Assembly (NCBI RefSeq): GCF_022690765.1
Contig: NZ_JALCZA010000004.1
Coordinates: 62,374-126,373, forward strand
Length of the DNA: 64,000 bases
Direction of reading: 5' to 3'
DNA from: Anaeromyxobacter oryzisoli
GTDB lineage: Bacteria; Myxococcota; Myxococcia; Myxococcales; Anaeromyxobacteraceae
Made by a program: the position numbers and the translations under genes. Position 1 is the stretch's first letter; each line of letters begins with the position of its first letter. Under the pieces are notes generated by a model that worked only from the letters and a program-made list of their open reading frames with translations, was not told where the DNA came from and made no database searches. Of the stretch, positions 61,537 to 64,000 are shown one piece after another.

Positions 61537-62628
61537 ATGAAGACGCCGGTCGTCATCGCCCTGATCGAGCTGTCGCTCGTAGCCAGCGGGTGCGCGCGTG
61601 GCGCCGCGTCGCCGCAGCCCGCGGCGCCCGCGCCGACGGTGAACGCCGTGCAGGTGGTCACGCCCGTCGCGAAGCTGGAGCGCGGCGGCACGTCGGCGAG
61701 CGGCCAGATCCGCGCCGTCCGGGAGGCGACGCTCAGCGCGAGGGTGAGCGGGACCATCGGCGCCGTCCACGTCCAGGTCGGTGACCGCGTCGCGGCGGGG
61801 CAGGTGCTCATGACCCTCGAGGACACGTCCGCGGCGGCGAGCGTCGCGCTCGCCCGCGCGGCGCTCGACTCGGCGCGCTCCGACCTCCGCCTCGCCGAGC
61901 TCGAGCTCGAGCGCCAGGCCCAGCTCGTCTCGGGGAACGCCGGCACGCGGGCGCAGCTCGAGCGCGCCCAGGCGACCCGCGACGCCGCCGCGGCGCGCGT
62001 CGCCTCCGCCGAGGCGAACCTCGTCATCGCGCAGCGGACGCTCGCGGATCACCGGATCCGCGCCCCCTTCTCCGGCGTGGTCACCGCGCGCATGAAGCAG
62101 GCGGGGGAGGCGGTGAGCGGAACGCCGCCGACGGCGCTCGTCACCCTCGTGGACACCGCCAACCTCGAGGCACGGCTGGACGTGCCCGAGGGGGCGGTCG
62201 GCGCGCTGCGGAACGGGATGGCCGTCGCGGGACGCGTGAGCCCGTCGGGGCTGTCGTTCGAGGCCAAGGTGAAGGCGATCGGGGCGGCGGTGGACCCGAA
62301 GAGCCGGACCGTCGAGGTGCTGCTCGCGCTCGCGCCGTCCCGGGACGCGCGCGCCGACCTGCGCCCGGGCGCCCTGGTGACGGTCCAGCTCGCGTCGCGC
62401 GACGCGCTCGCCGGCCCGTTCGTGCCCGCGAAGGCGGTCCAGTCGGGCGCGGGCGGCGCGTTCGTCTGGGTCGTGAAGGACGGCAAGGTCGAGCGACGCG
62501 CCGTCTCCGGCGAGCCCCACGACGCCGAGCTGTTCCGGGTCCGATCCGGCCTCTCGGGCGACGAGCCCGTCGTCGTCTCCGACGCGTCCAGCCTCCGCGA
62601 CGGCGCGCCCGTCCGCGCCGTGAACTGA
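61537..62628 (+). CDS. RND efflux periplasmic adaptor (membrane fusion protein)
   Basis: A 363-residue lipoprotein adaptor. Signal with lipobox LVASGC at residues 14-19; barrel-sandwich/lipoyl halves around GTSASGQIRAVREATLSARV, GTIGAVHVQVGDRVAAGQVL and HRIRAPFSGVV; a short helical hairpin between them (about 85-155); then the beta-barrel and membrane-proximal domains (TVEVLLALAPSRD; FVPAKAVQSGAGGAFVWVV). The ATG at 61537 follows GAAAGG and GAAG. The inner-membrane pump gene follows after 50 bp, presumably under the same sigma-54 promoter. No outer-membrane factor gene is in view. Confidence 0.92.
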   Translation: MKTPVVIALIELSLVASGCARGAASPQPAAPAPTVNAVQVVTPVAKLERGGTSASGQIRAVREATLSARVSGTIGAVHVQVGDRVAAGQVLMTLEDTSAAASVALARAALDSARSDLRLAELELERQAQLVSGNAGTRAQLERAQATRDAAAARVASAEANLVIAQRTLADHRIRAPFSGVVTARMKQAGEAVSGTPPTALVTLVDTANLEARLDVPEGAVGALRNGMAVAGRVSPSGLSFEAKVKAIGAAVDPKSRTVEVLLALAPSRDARADLRPGALVTVQLASRDALAGPFVPAKAVQSGAGGAFVWVVKDGKVERRAVSGEPHDAELFRVRSGLSGDEPVVVSDASSLRDGAPVRAVN

Positions 62629-62678
62629 CCGCGAACCTTCGACCTTCCACACCGCGCTCTCGAAAGGAGCTCACCTCC

Positions 62679-64000
62679 GTGAGCCCGCTCCACACCTTCA
62701 TCCGCCGCCCCGTCTTCACCACGGTGCTCGCGGTCGCCCTGGTCGTGTTCGGCGTCTTCTCGTTCCCCCGGATCGGGGTCGACCTCCTGCCGCCCATCGA
62801 CGTCCCGGTCGTCACCGTCACGACGCTCTACCCGGGCGCGGATCCCGAGACGATGGAGCGCGACGTCTCCAAGCTCCTCGAGGAGCCGCTCTCGACCATC
62901 TCCGGCGTCGAGTCGGTGCGGTCGCAGAACACGGACAGCGTCTCGGTCGTGGTCGCCGAGTTCGCGCTCGAGAAGCCGGTGGCCGAGGCGGCGCAGGAGG
63001 TCCGCGACAAGGTCTCCGCGACCATCGGGAAGCTGCCCACGCAGGTCGAGCAGCCCGTGGTGCAGAAGCTCGACCTCGCCGCGGCGCCCGTCGTGACCCT
63101 CGCGATGTCGGGGCAGCTTCCCGTCGAGGAGCTCACGCGCCTCGCCGACGACGTGGTGAAGCCGCACCTCCAGCAGCAGGCGGGGGTCGGGCAGGTGGAC
63201 GTGGTCGGCGGCCGCAAGCGCGAGGTCCGCGTCGTCGTGGACCCGGAGAGGCTGCGAGCCCACGGGATGGCGATCTCGGACCTCGCCGCCGCGCTCAAGC
63301 AGCAGAACCTGGACACGCCCGCGGGCCGGACGCTCGAGCCCGGGCGGGAGCGGATCGTCCGGCTCTCGACGCAGGTCAGGACCGCGGACGAGGTCGGCGC
63401 GCTGGTCGTGGCCAGCCCGGACGGCGTGCCGGTGCACGTCCGCGACGTCGCGACGGTCCAGGACGGGCCGGAGGAGGCGCGCTCCGCCGCGACCTGGAAC
63501 GGCACCTCGGCCGTCGCGTTCTCGGTGCAGAAGCAGTCCGGGGCGAACACCGTGGAGGTCGCGGAGCGCATCCAGGGCGCGCTGCCGGCGCTCCAGCGGC
63601 AGCTCCCGGGCGGCGTGCGCCTGGCGGTCGTGGACGACGGGTCCGCCTACATCCGGTCCTCGGTCGAGGCGGTCCAGGAGGACCTGCTCGTCGGCGCGGT
63701 CCTCGCCATCGCGATCGTGCTCGTGTTCCTCCGCAACTGGCGGTCCACCCTCATCGCGGCGGTCGCGCTGCCGACGTCGGTGGTCGGCACCTTCGCGGCG
63801 ATGCACGCGCTGGGCTTCACCTTCAACATGATCACGATGCTCGCGCTGACGCTGTCGATCGGCCTGCTCATCGACGACGCCATCGTCGTCATCGAGAACA
63901 TCGTGCGGAAGCTCGAGCACGGCGCGACGCCGTCCGAGGCCGCGCTGGCGGGCACGAAGGAGATCGCCCTCGCCGTCCTCGCGGTGACGCTCGCCATCGT
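62679..64000 (+). CDS. RND efflux pump inner-membrane subunit (AcrB-like), partial
   Basis: The first 440 codons of an HAE1-type proton-driven pump; the gene runs off the window. The GTG at 62679 has AAAGGAG 11 nt before it and starts the typical FIRRPVFTTVLAVALVVFG. Also seen are LLPPIDVPVVTVTTLYPGA, ISGVESVRSQ in the first porter subdomain, and at the end the transmembrane stretches VGAVLAIAIVLVFLRNWR and LSIGLLIDDAIVVIENIVRK, which carries the Asp pair of the proton relay. Substrate range is not predictable here. Confidence 0.95.
   Translation, partial: MSPLHTFIRRPVFTTVLAVALVVFGVFSFPRIGVDLLPPIDVPVVTVTTLYPGADPETMERDVSKLLEEPLSTISGVESVRSQNTDSVSVVVAEFALEKPVAEAAQEVRDKVSATIGKLPTQVEQPVVQKLDLAAAPVVTLAMSGQLPVEELTRLADDVVKPHLQQQAGVGQVDVVGGRKREVRVVVDPERLRAHGMAISDLAAALKQQNLDTPAGRTLEPGRERIVRLSTQVRTADEVGALVVASPDGVPVHVRDVATVQDGPEEARSAATWNGTSAVAFSVQKQSGANTVEVAERIQGALPALQRQLPGGVRLAVVDDGSAYIRSSVEAVQEDLLVGAVLAIAIVLVFLRNWRSTLIAAVALPTSVVGTFAAMHALGFTFNMITMLALTLSIGLLIDDAIVVIENIVRKLEHGATPSEAALAGTKEIALAVLAVTLAI

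Overview
The window is very GC-rich (third codon positions almost always G or C) DNA from a bacterium with a Gram-negative envelope. It carries an MCE/Mla lipid transporter, outer-membrane beta-barrels, lipoproteins, an RND pump, many two-component systems, sigma-54-type regulation, a REP-associated transposase and a stand-alone extra GroEL. This gene mix, with the base composition, best fits a myxobacterium of the Anaeromyxobacter type. That assignment is inference; no rRNA gene is present to test it. No tRNA, rRNA, CRISPR array, prophage or classical insertion sequence was seen.

Layout. 1-88 is a G/C homopolymer run that destroys the 3' end of a PEP synthase gene. 2.7-6.2 kb (minus) is a four-gene Mla-type lipid ABC operon. 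6.4-7.7 kb encodes a DUF190 protein with four CBS domains. 7.8-13.5 kb is a potassium module: a KimA-like APC transporter divergent from kdpD-kdpE, with spaced direct repeats between them and no kdpFABC. 13.6-14.5 kb is a solitary REP-associated tyrosine transposase. 14.8-20.0 kb is a late cobalamin locus: a clear cobalamin riboswitch, a short ORF coupled to cobT, cobQ, and on the other strand cbiR-cobU-cobS. 20.2-24 kb holds a CcdC-like protein, an outer-membrane protein and a polar amino acid ABC transporter. 24.2-33.5 kb holds a solo GroEL, a fused hibernation factor/cold-shock protein, PolX, nicotinate phosphoribosyltransferase, a CBS protein coupled to a hybrid kinase, and a coiled-coil protein. 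33.8-40.2 kb holds a patatin, a Bcr/CflA-type MFS exporter, a membrane-anchored GT20 (trehalose-6-phosphate synthase family) enzyme and a site-2 protease with CBS domains.

40.3-46.2 kb contains a duplicated 156-bp structured element around a beta-propeller lipoprotein, a hybrid kinase with an ethylene-receptor-like membrane domain, an N-terminally short endonuclease V and a beta-lactamase-family hydrolase. 46.5-50.2 kb is a tightly overlapping operon (receiver protein, YaiO-like outer-membrane barrel, membrane-anchored HEAT protein, family 2 glycosyltransferase) that looks like a compact exopolysaccharide synthesis and export system; it is the best candidate here for a poorly described system. 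50.3-53.9 kb holds a B12-dependent radical SAM protein, a protoporphyrinogen-oxidase-like flavoprotein and a hydrolase. 54-58.5 kb holds an EamA exporter and an alcohol dehydrogenase / LysR / aldo-keto reductase group in which a 30-bp motif is repeated upstream of both reductases. 58.6-64 kb is an NtrC-type regulator and kinase divergent from an RND efflux operon that has a near-consensus sigma-54 promoter; the RND pump gene runs off the window.

Themes: potassium and CBS/nucleotide-linked control, cobalamin completion and a possible B12-dependent enzyme, envelope maintenance and export, and dense two-component signalling. Most operons show 4-base start/stop overlaps, which helped fix starts.
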